From Mucilaginibacter sp. UBA4741 (GTDB taxonomy: Bacteria; Bacteroidota; Bacteroidia; Sphingobacteriales; Sphingobacteriaceae): a stretch of DNA of 22,006 nt. Positions 4,959 through 12,165 of the stretch are shown here, in pieces. The notes beneath the pieces were generated by a model. That model did not search any database and had not been told where the DNA came from. It worked only from the letters and a program-made list of their open reading frames with translations. Position 1 is the stretch's first letter; each line of letters opens with the position of its first letter. The translations under genes were made by a program, and so were the position numbers. The stretch lies in NCBI GenBank assembly GCA_002403905.1, contig DHIR01000113.1:24958-46963 (forward strand), given 5' to 3'.

Positions 4959-5531
4959 TTATTTTTTAAAATAATAAGTAAATAAATGCCTGTTTACTGT
5001 ATCCGTATTTGGCATTATATATTTTTCATGTATGCCATTATACCAAATCTCTTTATCGCAATAGGCGGGAATAACCACCTTATCAATCCCCATATATCCG
5101 GCAATATTATGCCAATAAACTTTAACTTTTACGCTGCCGTATTTAACAGCTAATTGCCTAACATAATTTTCAAGGGCCAACCATGTTAAACGGTTGCAAT
5201 TAGGCCGTTGTGGATATATATTACATTGATCAAATGAGTTAAATTCATCTACCGCGTTACCATTTTCATCCGAGGCGTTGCATAAATGGCCTTGATCATA
5301 CCCGCTATGTGCATAATCCCTGTTTTCATTTAAGCGCCCGCCGGTGTTGTGAAACTTTGCAGACCGGGCCGCAACCTTTTTATGGGGCTTGACAATATAG
5401 ATAACGCTGTCGGGAATTAAGGTTGTGCTATTCCAATAGGAGGTATAGCCAGGATAGGTGATAACTGTTTGTTGCGCCAGCGATGGTTCACATGATGCAA
5501 GTAAGATTAAGGCGTATAGTAGTTTCTTCAT
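4959..5531 (-). CDS. Secreted DNA/RNA non-specific endonuclease (NUC1 family)
   Basis: A 190-residue protein with a signal peptide (residues 1-19, ending ...SLAQ), so it is exported. The nuclease core is of the Serratia/NUC1 beta-beta-alpha-metal type. It shows YDQGHL (residues 78-83, catalytic His82), then CNIYPQRPNCNRLTWLALE (103-121), holding the metal-binding Asn and a downstream Glu. The signature DRGH is DQGH here: the general-base His is kept but the preceding Arg is replaced by Gln. Loss of that Arg may reduce but need not abolish activity. It sits between the candidate spanin and a lipoprotein in the lysis cassette. It would act in the periplasm or medium, perhaps cutting DNA released at lysis or incoming competing DNA. 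Confidence 0.8.
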   Translation of the reverse strand: MKKLLYALILLASCEPSLAQQTVITYPGYTSYWNSTTLIPDSVIYIVKPHKKVAARSAKFHNTGGRLNENRDYAHSGYDQGHLCNASDENGNAVDEFNSFDQCNIYPQRPNCNRLTWLALENYVRQLAVKYGSVKVKVYWHNIAGYMGIDKVVIPAYCDKEIWYNGIHEKYIMPNTDTVNRHLFTYYFKK

Positions 5532-5543
5532 ACTGTTAGTCCA

Positions 5544-6053
5544 TTACTTTTTAATGAAGTTCATTAAAAAACCACCCGAAAAGAAACAGTAAACCTTATA
5601 AACGGAATAAACCGCAATAATTAACGCTAATCCTATTATCCAGTACAATCGCTTAGTAGATTGATCTGATTTGTCCTGAATGCTTTTAGTAAGTGTTTCA
5701 TTCTTGCCCGCTAATAAAATAGATTGCCCCCTGAAAATATCTACCTGGGCGGTATTAACTTTTACAAGCGTATCAATTCGGGTAATATACTTAGTAATAA
5801 CCTGTACAGAAGGGCAGTCAACGCTATCCTTTTTATCAGGGCATGGAAGCTTTACGGTTTTAACCACCTCATTGGTGATCGTTATTATACTGTCTTTCCC
5901 TTTTACTAAATTAACCTGTACGGGAAATTCATCCGCGCAAACAGATGCCAGTTCATTTGGATAATCCTTGTAAAACTTTTCGGCCCTGTTCTTTTGTTTT
6001 TGAAAGGTAGCGCATCCGGCGAATACCAGGCATATCAGTAAGTATTTTTTCAT
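5544..6053 (-). CDS. Candidate unimolecular spanin (lipoprotein with C-terminal TM)
   Basis: The N-terminus MKKYLLICLVFAGCATFQ carries a lipobox FAGC (Cys14). Near the C-terminus is a single strong membrane segment (about residues 137-158, LYWIIGLALIIAVYSVYKVYCF) followed by a short basic tail. The section between is Thr/Val/Asp-rich and beta-like, with a helical stretch before the membrane. A lipid anchor in the outer membrane joined in one chain to an inner-membrane helix is the architecture of a u-spanin, which fuses the membranes at the last step of lysis. It stands beside a lysozyme, a holin-like protein and a peptidase, which supports that role. The architecture is seen directly; spanin function is inferred. 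Confidence 0.65.
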   Translation of the reverse strand: MKKYLLICLVFAGCATFQKQKNRAEKFYKDYPNELASVCADEFPVQVNLVKGKDSIITITNEVVKTVKLPCPDKKDSVDCPSVQVITKYITRIDTLVKVNTAQVDIFRGQSILLAGKNETLTKSIQDKSDQSTKRLYWIIGLALIIAVYSVYKVYCFFSGGFLMNFIKK

Positions 6054-6054
6054 T

Positions 6055-6354
6055 TCATTTCCTTTTGTCTTGTTTTTTTTCGAGGTCTAATTTCAGCTCC
6101 AGATACCGCACTTCGGCCTGGTTTTGCACCTGATCCATACGGGTATTCATATTTTTTATATCCTGCCTTATATTTACATTTTCGACAGATATTTGAGTGA
6201 TCTTAATCCCTAAATCGGTAATCGCCTCTTTTATCCCAAAGTAAACTCCGGCGGCCATGAATGCACCGAAGATCAACCCGCTGGCATACACCCCCAATTG
6301 CCGGGAGGTGAGTTTAATATCGTGTTCTTCTATATTTTTCACTTCGTTAAACAT
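6055..6354 (-). CDS. Membrane-anchored coiled-coil protein of the lysis cassette (99 aa)
   Basis: One membrane segment lies at about residues 20-41 (LGVYASGLIFGAFMAAGVYF), preceded by a short charged cytoplasmic-type stretch. It is followed by a long helix rich in Ile/Val/Asn/Gln heptads (about residues 50-95) ending in KKQDKRK, probably a coiled coil. The gene overlaps the lysozyme gene end by 8 bp and is followed one base later by the candidate spanin. This could be a holin or antiholin, or an inner-membrane partner of the lysis proteins. I cannot decide between them from sequence alone. Confidence 0.6.
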   Translation of the reverse strand: MFNEVKNIEEHDIKLTSRQLGVYASGLIFGAFMAAGVYFGIKEAITDLGIKITQISVENVNIRQDIKNMNTRMDQVQNQAEVRYLELKLDLEKKQDKRK

Positions 6355-6814
6355 GGCTTAAAAATAATTGTCGTTCTTGTTTTCTCCTCGCGTTAAGGTC
6401 AGGGCAAACAACCTTTAACCCGGTTTTCGGATCTGTAATTTTATTCCATACTAAAAACTGGGCGGCGGCACCCTGGTAATCCCCGGCGTTTAACTTTTTA
6501 ACAAGCGTTGATCCTGCCAGCGCCCCGGTTCCCTCATTGTAGGCGAATGATACCAGCGCGTTAAACTGGTTCTGCGAAATGGGTACGGTTATATGCCTGT
6601 TCACCGCCTCCTCATACTGCCCTAAAGTGTTCCTGAACAACGCATCCGCCTGCTCTTCATTTGCGAGCCTGTCGCCGGGCATTACCGCCTTGCCATCATG
6701 GTAACGTGTCGAGCCGTATCCAATCGTCCACACCCCGGCGCTATCACGGTAGGCATCCAGCCTTAGCCCCTCGAAATCTTTTATCAGCAACGCGCCGTTG
6801 TCGCTTAACCGCAT
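6347..6814 (-). CDS. Phage lysozyme (GH24, T4-type endolysin)
   Basis: A 155-residue muramidase. The catalytic triad spacing of T4-type lysozymes is exact: Glu15 (KDFEG), eight residues, Asp24 (YRDSAG), five residues, Thr30 (WTIGYG). The C-terminal half contains the family segment NQFNALVSFAYNEGTGAL (about 102-119), and the C-terminal LNARRKQERQLF is also typical. Length matches the family. It cuts the beta-1,4 bond between N-acetylmuramic acid and N-acetylglucosamine. There is no signal peptide or SAR segment, so it must reach the wall through a holin. The best holin candidate is the next gene upstream, 2 bp away. Confidence 0.92.
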   Translation of the reverse strand: MRLSDNGALLIKDFEGLRLDAYRDSAGVWTIGYGSTRYHDGKAVMPGDRLANEEQADALFRNTLGQYEEAVNRHITVPISQNQFNALVSFAYNEGTGALAGSTLVKKLNAGDYQGAAAQFLVWNKITDPKTGLKVVCPDLNARRKQERQLFLSHV

Positions 6815-6816
6815 GG

Positions 6817-7044
6817 CTATTTGTCCTCTTTTGCTGACTGTTTAACAATAGATGCGTCATTGTTTGAATTAAGCACTGTGCCCCCTGTTACGTTGCCATC
6901 CTTCGCAACCAGCAGCCCTGCAGCGACAAGCACGCTTGAAATGCCTGTTGCCAGCTCGGTAGTCATAACCGCCGGCCAAATAGCGTGCGAGATAACCAAT
7001 GCCAGCGCCAATGCCCCGGCCAGTGTAGTTTTCCAATTTTTCAT
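6817..7044 (-). CDS. Holin-like small membrane protein (75 aa)
   Basis: The frame can start at TTG 7050, but ATG 7044 (MKNWKTTLAGALALALVI...) is the usual start for this Bacteroidota phage protein. Two hydrophobic segments are visible: about residues 8-26 and about 34-48 (ISSVLVAAGLLVAKD). A polar tail (DGNVTGGTVLNSNND...) follows. Size, two membrane segments and position between an M15 peptidase and a GH24 lysozyme fit a holin, the protein that permeabilises the inner membrane to release endolysin. Holins have no sequence signature, so the functional call rests on context. Confidence 0.6.
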   Translation of the reverse strand: MKNWKTTLAGALALALVISHAIWPAVMTTELATGISSVLVAAGLLVAKDGNVTGGTVLNSNNDASIVKQSAKEDK

Positions 7045-7056
7045 AATCAATAGTTT

Positions 7057-7542
7057 TTAAATGTTTAAATAATTAGTCCCTGTTATAAATTCTTTGTTAT
7101 CGTGCATTTTCAATAAATCCTGCCAAGTATGGCCTAACGCCATTTGAAAATGCGGCGAGTCTTTTTTTTTCCAATCTCCTCCCCATGCAAAGCCATGCGC
7201 CTTAAAAATCTCTACCACTTTTATATTTATCGTCCAGTCCTCCTTGCCGTTCACCATCATCACCAGGTCTAAGGCCAAGCCGTAATTATGCAGCGACTGC
7301 CCGCCTTTGGCGTAGGTTACGATGCCGCCCATCGGATTGCTTTTACTTTGGCCGTCAGGATTGATTATCGTCCGGCCCAGCTGAAATAAATGATCCGACC
7401 TTTCAAACGTCCTTAATGTTTCAACAATTTGCGGGTGAACAGGCTTTGGTGTCGCCGCGCATGCGTCCATCCATGCCGCCAAAGCCTGGTTCCTTATTTT
7501 AGGGTGCAATTGCTGTAAAAGACGCGGTGATGCTGTTTCCAT
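7057..7542 (-). CDS. M15 family peptidase (D-Ala-D-Ala/L-Ala-D-Glu type endolysin)
   Basis: A 161-residue zinc peptidase of the VanY/endolysin M15 type. The metal site is SLHNYGLALD (residues 83-92: His85 and Asp92) together with PHFQM (His131), preceded by the structural WGGDW (120-124). The size matches single-domain phage endolysins. It hydrolyses peptide bonds in the peptidoglycan stem. With the GH24 lysozyme nearby, the phage encodes two wall-degrading activities. No signal peptide is visible. Its ATG (7540-7542) directly abuts the TAA of the preceding 55-aa gene. Confidence 0.9.
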   Translation of the reverse strand: METASPRLLQQLHPKIRNQALAAWMDACAATPKPVHPQIVETLRTFERSDHLFQLGRTIINPDGQSKSNPMGGIVTYAKGGQSLHNYGLALDLVMMVNGKEDWTINIKVVEIFKAHGFAWGGDWKKKDSPHFQMALGHTWQDLLKMHDNKEFITGTNYLNI

Positions 7543-7710
7543 TTAATCATCAATTTTATTTATCGTATCCGGGCCCGCTGCCTTTACTGCTTCCGATTTT
7601 CTAACTAATTTCAAATCACCCATGGAACCAATGATCTTATTCCACAAAGCACGCTCCTCTACGTTTAAGCGGTTAACGGCTTCGGCCAAATTGGTTAGGT
7701 ACTCTATCAT
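7543..7710 (-). CDS. Small hypothetical protein (55 aa) upstream of the M15 peptidase
   Basis: This short frame translates as MIEYLTNLAEAVNRLNVEER... and ends ...TINKIDD. It is soluble and helical, with no signal or membrane segment. Its stop (7543-7545) touches the start codon of the peptidase, and its start lies 5 bp after the stop of the 34-aa membrane peptide. Gene packing and sensible amino-acid composition support real coding. No family is recognised; it may be a regulator or chaperone of the lysis cassette. Confidence 0.5.
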   Translation of the reverse strand: MIEYLTNLAEAVNRLNVEERALWNKIIGSMGDLKLVRKSEAVKAAGPDTINKIDD

Positions 7711-7715
7711 CTTAT

Positions 7716-7820
7716 TTAAAAATCTTCATCATCAGCGTTAATTTCTACGCAATCATACTTCATCAAAAGGACTGTTATAATAATTCCTACGGCTATACAC
7801 CCTGCTATTATATACCACAT
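7716..7820 (-). CDS. Small single-pass membrane peptide (34 aa)
   Basis: MWYIIAGCIAVGIIITVLLM forms one membrane helix, followed by KYDCVEINADDEDF, an acidic tail. A canonical Shine-Dalgarno GGAGG lies 8 bases upstream of ATG 7820, which makes translation likely despite the size. The topology (short N-terminus, acidic C-terminal tail) and its position at the head of the lysis cassette could suit a pinholin, antiholin or lysis timer, but nothing proves this. Confidence 0.5.
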   Translation of the reverse strand: MWYIIAGCIAVGIIITVLLMKYDCVEINADDEDF

Positions 7821-7842
7821 GTTTTATCCTCCGTGTTTATTT

Positions 7843-10521
7843 TTAGGGGTAAAAAATTCTATAAGTTACCGACCCCGCCAATGTCTTACCGCTCATTTGA
7901 GTGTATGTTATGGCAGTATTGCTGTTGTCTGTTAATAATACTGTTGAGTCCGTTGTCTGTGTTTGACCTAAAATAGCCAGTCCAGAAGTGTTAACGCTTA
8001 TAGATAATGGATAATAGTCATAGGGCGCAGTTGGCAAACCTGTGATGGCCACCGAGTTTAAACTTGCCGATACAGGGAAAGTTATATTAAAAAACGCGGT
8101 CGTCATACCACCAACTGTTTGGTAATAGGTATCGTTAACCGTAAGCGTTACCGTACTGCTTGCTGGTGTCCATGTCCCTGAACTGGTGGCAGCATAATAG
8201 TTGCCCGCTATTTTTTTTATCAAATTCGTTGTGGCATTTTTAACAAGAATACTATCGGTGACTGGCGTGCCGCTTGAAGTATTTGTGAGGATGCTCCCAG
8301 GTGTTGAAACATTACCCCTTAATGTCAAATCCCCTGCATCAGTCAACCACATGTTCTTGGCGCTTCTTGCAAAATTATTCCACTGAATTACTCCCCCGCT
8401 TGATACAGGGAAAAATACTACATCGGTACCATCTCCGATTAGCACAAGTGAGCCGCCTATGCTATACCCATAAGGATAATTGCCAACGTTTATCCCCTGC
8501 GTTAAACTCATGCTGTTAAATACAGCGTTAGCCCCTGTGGAAACATCCTGACCAATTGATATAGTCCCGCCCGCCAAAGAAGCTACGCCCGTCCCGTTAG
8601 TGAGGGCATTCTGTTTAGAGTTCCATGTTGGTGCAGATGCGATAGAAGCATCAGCGATAGGGGTCGTTGTTGATAATGATCCTACTAAAAAGGACCCTTC
8701 CACAGAAGCATTACCATTGTTGGTATATAATATGGCGTTGGGGTCACCGATTACCGGCATTTTAAACATCAGGCACCAGTTATAATAGGTATAACCATCG
8801 TAAGGGTCTTTAATTAGTTGGCTGTCATGCAGGCATCCCCTGTTCCTAAACCTTACGCTATCCCCGCTTACAACCGGTGATGATGCAGGAGTTACAGCAT
8901 AATACAGCGTATCTCCCACGGGAGACGACGCGGCCTCCATTGTAATGGTATTATTGTTCAGCACATGGATGTTTGATATGGCAATAGTGGAGGAACCATT
9001 TCTCAAACTGAACCCATATTGATTGTTTGGATTTGTTACGTCAGTCGTATCGATTACCAGCGGGGCCACAGGGACATTAAACGTAACCTGGATTGTGTTC
9101 CCCGAAACGTGCATGTTTACAGGTGATAACGGCTGAAACTTGCTTTTATGAACCGTCTGGTACTCTGCCGCCAAACCTAAATACCCACCCATGTGGCGGC
9201 GTGAAGCAGGTGTCAAATGCACCGTATCAGGCGTTTGTACAGAATACCAAAATTGATAACTCGGACAAGCCAGCGTAAATAGATGGCTTAAATCATTAAA
9301 GATATTCTGCACCCCGGCCACCATGTTGAATTTGTTGGTGTTGGTTATACCATAAGCCAGCTGCGGGCTGATAAAAGGAATATCATTTTGCTGGTGGTCA
9401 ATAGCCTTAATGGAATTTGATACGTTATTTATAAGGGTACCGAGCAGGTCATTATAATTAGCTGTGTTCGCATCAACATCTGTTTCGCCTTGTATCCAAA
9501 AAATATAGGGTACACTGAATGACTGGTGATTATTGTTCGCTATTGATAAAACACTGTCAGTCGTGTTTATAAGCCTTGCATAATCAGCCGTACCATAGCT
9601 TAATTGACTTATGCTATGCCCCCCAACCCCGCAGGCTGCGGCTACCATGTTCAGCGAGTCGCTCTGCCACTGTATGTGCGTATCGGCATAAAATTGTGAA
9701 GCAAAATTTTGCGTTATCCCGCTTAGCGGAGTTTCCGAAACCGTTTCAGCGAATTTTACCAGCGGCGCTATCGGTGTGCCCGGGTCTACCGCAAACACTC
9801 CATACCTCGGCATTGTTGTGCTGTACGGCTGCGATACTGTATAGAGTGCAACCAGGCCTCCCGAGTTTGAGTTAGATTGTCCGTAAGTAGGCGTAAAGAT
9901 GTAATCAGAAAAGTAAGGGGACTTGCTTCGTTCCAAATTCTTAACAAATGCCGAATTAGCGATCTGCGTAGAAAAATCATAACTGGGAAGTGTAAAATTC
10001 GCCCAGGCCTGGTTATAGATATGCACGTTATTTGCATAATCCACATATAATCCATAGGTATTCCCGGGTGTTGCAAGGTTCCCGCCTGAAAGGCCAACGC
10101 CATTAAATGCGCTTAATGATACATCATTTGATTGCCTGGTTAAACTAAAAATATGATTCCCTAAATTATCGTAATGAAGGTATCCCGAACCATCAGCACT
10201 CGACCATTGCTGTTTATAGCTTTCTGTCGCACCTATTACCGTCCCGTTATCAGTTTGGTGAGAATTGCCTATTTGATGTTGAGATGTGAATACCGGCATT
10301 GTTGATGTTGTGCCGTTAAGGCGGGTGTCTACCCATGTGCGCCCGGCAAGCTTCATCCAGCCTATGCTTGATTGATAAATATATCTTATCGTATCCCCCC
10401 CAACTATTTTATAATAACCTTGTATAGATGCGACAGTTGGACTTGCTGGTAACGGGTCCTGCGCAAATAATTTACCCGCAATAGTTAAAAATAAAAGTGT
10501 GTATAATATTATCCGTTTCAT
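7843..10521 (-). CDS. Tail fibre/spike with SGNH (sialate O-acetylesterase-like) domain and signal peptide
   Basis: An 892-residue protein. It begins with a classical signal peptide (MKRIILYTLLFLTIAGKLFA, cleavage before Gln21). Residues 60-200 are repeat-poor beta-rich fibre-like sequence. The SGNH hydrolase domain spans about 205-460: block I YGQSN (213-217, nucleophile Ser216), GVGGHS (298-303), block III IQGETD (343-348) and DTVHL (432-436, Asp432 and His435), as in sialate O-acetylesterases and acetylxylan esterases. An Ig-like part follows (about 465-555), then a fibre-type C-terminus (SGTWTPASSTVTLTVNDTYY...) seen in phage tail-fibre ends. It would deacetylate surface polysaccharide during adsorption. 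The signal peptide is unexpected for a virion protein assembled in the cytoplasm. It lies at the end of the structural module, before lysis. Confidence 0.82.
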   Translation of the reverse strand: MKRIILYTLLFLTIAGKLFAQDPLPASPTVASIQGYYKIVGGDTIRYIYQSSIGWMKLAGRTWVDTRLNGTTSTMPVFTSQHQIGNSHQTDNGTVIGATESYKQQWSSADGSGYLHYDNLGNHIFSLTRQSNDVSLSAFNGVGLSGGNLATPGNTYGLYVDYANNVHIYNQAWANFTLPSYDFSTQIANSAFVKNLERSKSPYFSDYIFTPTYGQSNSNSGGLVALYTVSQPYSTTMPRYGVFAVDPGTPIAPLVKFAETVSETPLSGITQNFASQFYADTHIQWQSDSLNMVAAACGVGGHSISQLSYGTADYARLINTTDSVLSIANNNHQSFSVPYIFWIQGETDVDANTANYNDLLGTLINNVSNSIKAIDHQQNDIPFISPQLAYGITNTNKFNMVAGVQNIFNDLSHLFTLACPSYQFWYSVQTPDTVHLTPASRRHMGGYLGLAAEYQTVHKSKFQPLSPVNMHVSGNTIQVTFNVPVAPLVIDTTDVTNPNNQYGFSLRNGSSTIAISNIHVLNNNTITMEAASSPVGDTLYYAVTPASSPVVSGDSVRFRNRGCLHDSQLIKDPYDGYTYYNWCLMFKMPVIGDPNAILYTNNGNASVEGSFLVGSLSTTTPIADASIASAPTWNSKQNALTNGTGVASLAGGTISIGQDVSTGANAVFNSMSLTQGINVGNYPYGYSIGGSLVLIGDGTDVVFFPVSSGGVIQWNNFARSAKNMWLTDAGDLTLRGNVSTPGSILTNTSSGTPVTDSILVKNATTNLIKKIAGNYYAATSSGTWTPASSTVTLTVNDTYYQTVGGMTTAFFNITFPVSASLNSVAITGLPTAPYDYYPLSISVNTSGLAILGQTQTTDSTVLLTDNSNTAITYTQMSGKTLAGSVTYRIFYP

Positions 10522-10522
10522 A

Positions 10523-11068
10523 TTAAAAAATTATATAGCCTGTTTCGCTTGTTGCCCAGTCAAATGTTACTGTTGTAATTAACCCCGTCGTCCTGATTAT
10601 CTTTAGGTCAAAATCCTTTTTGGTTACTTCGTCCGTAACGCCGGTGTTAATGTATACCGCTGGTTTGGGCAGGGTGTTGCCGAAGTAATCGGCATACGTC
10701 GTTCCGGTAATTATATCATCTGTTTGCCAGTTAATCACGATCCCGGTAGCAGCGGTAAATTCAACTTCTTGCGGCGCATCGTGCTTAAGCTTTAAATCGT
10801 CATCAGATACGCCGTTTTTAAACCACCACTCACTATTTACCCCTCCTGTTATAACTCCATTTGAAAGGCTGCCATCTGTATTGATGATAATACTAAACTG
10901 CCCTGTGCGGCTTTCGTCTGTGGTTAAATAAGCCAATACCTCTGCCTCGCTCACATAGGCCCTATAAACAAAGTTTACACTATCGTAATAATACGTGCGC
11001 GCATCCACCGGCTTGCTTATTAACCCGATTGGCTTATTGGTGGCGGTATGTAAGGATGGGTTATACAT
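10523..11068 (-). CDS. Tail/baseplate-associated protein (181 aa)
   Basis: A longer frame begins at 11134, but ATG 11068 (MYNPSLHTATNKPIGLISKP) is preferred because it overlaps the stop of the upstream gene by 8 bp (ATGTATAA), and the upstream 22 residues only read through that gene. The protein is beta-rich, with GQFSIIINTDGSLSNGVITG and WWFKNGVSDDDLKLK, patterns I associate with accessory tail proteins of Bacteroidota phages. No enzyme motif, signal peptide or membrane segment is present. It lies one base before the fibre gene, which suggests a connector or adsorption-device component. The function is inferred from position. Confidence 0.6.
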   Translation of the reverse strand: MYNPSLHTATNKPIGLISKPVDARTYYYDSVNFVYRAYVSEAEVLAYLTTDESRTGQFSIIINTDGSLSNGVITGGVNSEWWFKNGVSDDDLKLKHDAPQEVEFTAATGIVINWQTDDIITGTTYADYFGNTLPKPAVYINTGVTDEVTKKDFDLKIIRTTGLITTVTFDWATSETGYIIF

Positions 11069-11522
11069 TTTCGTTAATATTTGGAACAGCGCAAGTGTTA
11101 TTGTCGTAAGGAATTTGGATTGTAAGGTCAACAACGATACCGGCGACTATGTCATCAAAGGATTCTCTTACTAATCCAAAGCTGCTGCCGGAAGAAAGCT
11201 TCCAATCGAGATAATCTGAATGATTAAATTCTGCTAACAGGTCAGTCGCAACGCTTGCCATGTCGGATTGAACATCAAGGGTATTTTTTTGAGTTTCGTT
11301 ACTAACATTCTCTAAGTCCAGCAAAAACATTTTAAAATTGTAGGACACAACCTTCCCCGCCACATCAATAACCCCCTGGTTATCCTGCAGAAATAAGGAC
11401 GCATAGCGGGTTTGCTTATCTTCAATAAAGTCAGTTACGTTACCGAAGTAGAAGTTTCTTAACTGCTTGTGCTGAAGCGCTATTGTTTTTATTCTCCGTA
11501 CAATTTGATTTAATGTTAGCAT
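11061..11522 (-). CDS. Tail completion/neck-type protein (153 aa)
   Basis: MLTLNQIVRRIKTIALQHKQ opens an alpha/beta protein of 153 residues with acidic middle segments (DVQSDMASVATDLLAEFNHS). Its size, and its position after a DUF6712-like connector and before baseplate-type genes, fit the tail-terminator or head-tail joining proteins of siphophages. I cannot point to a diagnostic motif. It follows the connector gene after a 64-bp gap, which also holds the start of a small overlapping frame. Its stop overlaps the next start by 8 bp. Confidence 0.55.
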   Translation of the reverse strand: MLTLNQIVRRIKTIALQHKQLRNFYFGNVTDFIEDKQTRYASLFLQDNQGVIDVAGKVVSYNFKMFLLDLENVSNETQKNTLDVQSDMASVATDLLAEFNHSDYLDWKLSSGSSFGLVRESFDDIVAGIVVDLTIQIPYDNNTCAVPNINENV

Positions 11523-11583
11523 TTTGCTTGGCTAAATACAGTTTTAGTTTTGTCTCGTTTTTTACACTTATTTTTTTTGGCAT
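11440..11583 (-). CDS. Possible small basic protein (47 aa) overlapping the tail-completion gene
   Basis: An ATG at 11583, four bases after the TGA of the connector gene, opens a 47-codon frame (MPKKISVKNETKLKLYLAKQ...). The product is very lysine-rich and ends at TAA 11440-11442. It overlaps the first 83 bases of the tail-completion gene in another frame. The 64-bp gap it would fill and the basic, low-complexity sequence make it plausible as a small DNA- or capsid-binding protein. It could equally be a chance frame in A-rich leader DNA. Confidence 0.25.
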   Translation of the reverse strand: MPKKISVKNETKLKLYLAKQNANIKSNCTENKNNSASAQAVKKLLLR

Positions 11584-11586
11584 AGC

Positions 11587-12165
11587 TCAACAACAGTCTG
11601 GTTTATTGCCCTGGTATTTTTGTTCGTATGTTTTATAATTCCCGCAGTCGTCGCCTAAATAAATCGGCATTGAGTACGCTTTATGCTCCGGTCGCATGTC
11701 ATCCAATCCGCTGCCCGGGTTCAGGTACTCGGGGAATAACGTCGCTGCATACTGCCTTAAATAAAGCCTGCACCGGTTAGCGTAAAATTCTGCCCGGCTT
11801 TTGTATTTATTTGATACGTCAATCAGCTCGCTCATGGTAGGCAGCTGCGTATTGTCGCCTACCTTCCTGACCACGCCTTTATTCCAAAACTGATAGGATA
11901 ATGTTTGCGGCAAATCGGTTAACGTGTAATAAATCAGCGCGTCAACAATGTATTTATCAAGCAATGTTTTATAAGGGTCGATTAATACATCGGCGCTGAT
12001 ATCTGCCTGTATTTTATTATACAAGGCGCTGCCCAGCAGCGGCATGATATACATGTCCTGGGCTACCTTAATATCAGGGTAGATTAGTTTCGGGTCAATG
12101 TTTCCATGAATAACGGTCCTATCCTTTATCATGTCGTCCGAAACCAATAGTATATTCAAGCTCAT
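11587..12165 (-). CDS. DUF6712-like head-tail connector protein (192 aa)
   Basis: A 192-residue helical protein. It has the layout of the DUF6712-like connector proteins common in Bacteroidota prophages, as I recall the family: an N-terminal segment with several helices (YPDIKVAQDMYIMPLLGSAL), a central section (YIVDALIYYTLTDLPQTLSY) and a basic/Cys C-terminus ending KPDCC. Connector proteins join the portal ring to the tail. The start (ATG 12165) overlaps the portal stop as ATGA, an expected head-to-tail assembly neighbour. No membrane segment or enzyme motif is visible. Confidence 0.65.
   Translation of the reverse strand: MSLNILLVSDDMIKDRTVIHGNIDPKLIYPDIKVAQDMYIMPLLGSALYNKIQADISADVLIDPYKTLLDKYIVDALIYYTLTDLPQTLSYQFWNKGVVRKVGDNTQLPTMSELIDVSNKYKSRAEFYANRCRLYLRQYAATLFPEYLNPGSGLDDMRPEHKAYSMPIYLGDDCGNYKTYEQKYQGNKPDCC

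Noticed and set aside
9786..10103. Minus-strand 105-aa frame inside the fibre gene
   Set aside because: It is an out-of-frame read of the fibre gene signal and SGNH-side sequence with no start signal or family features.
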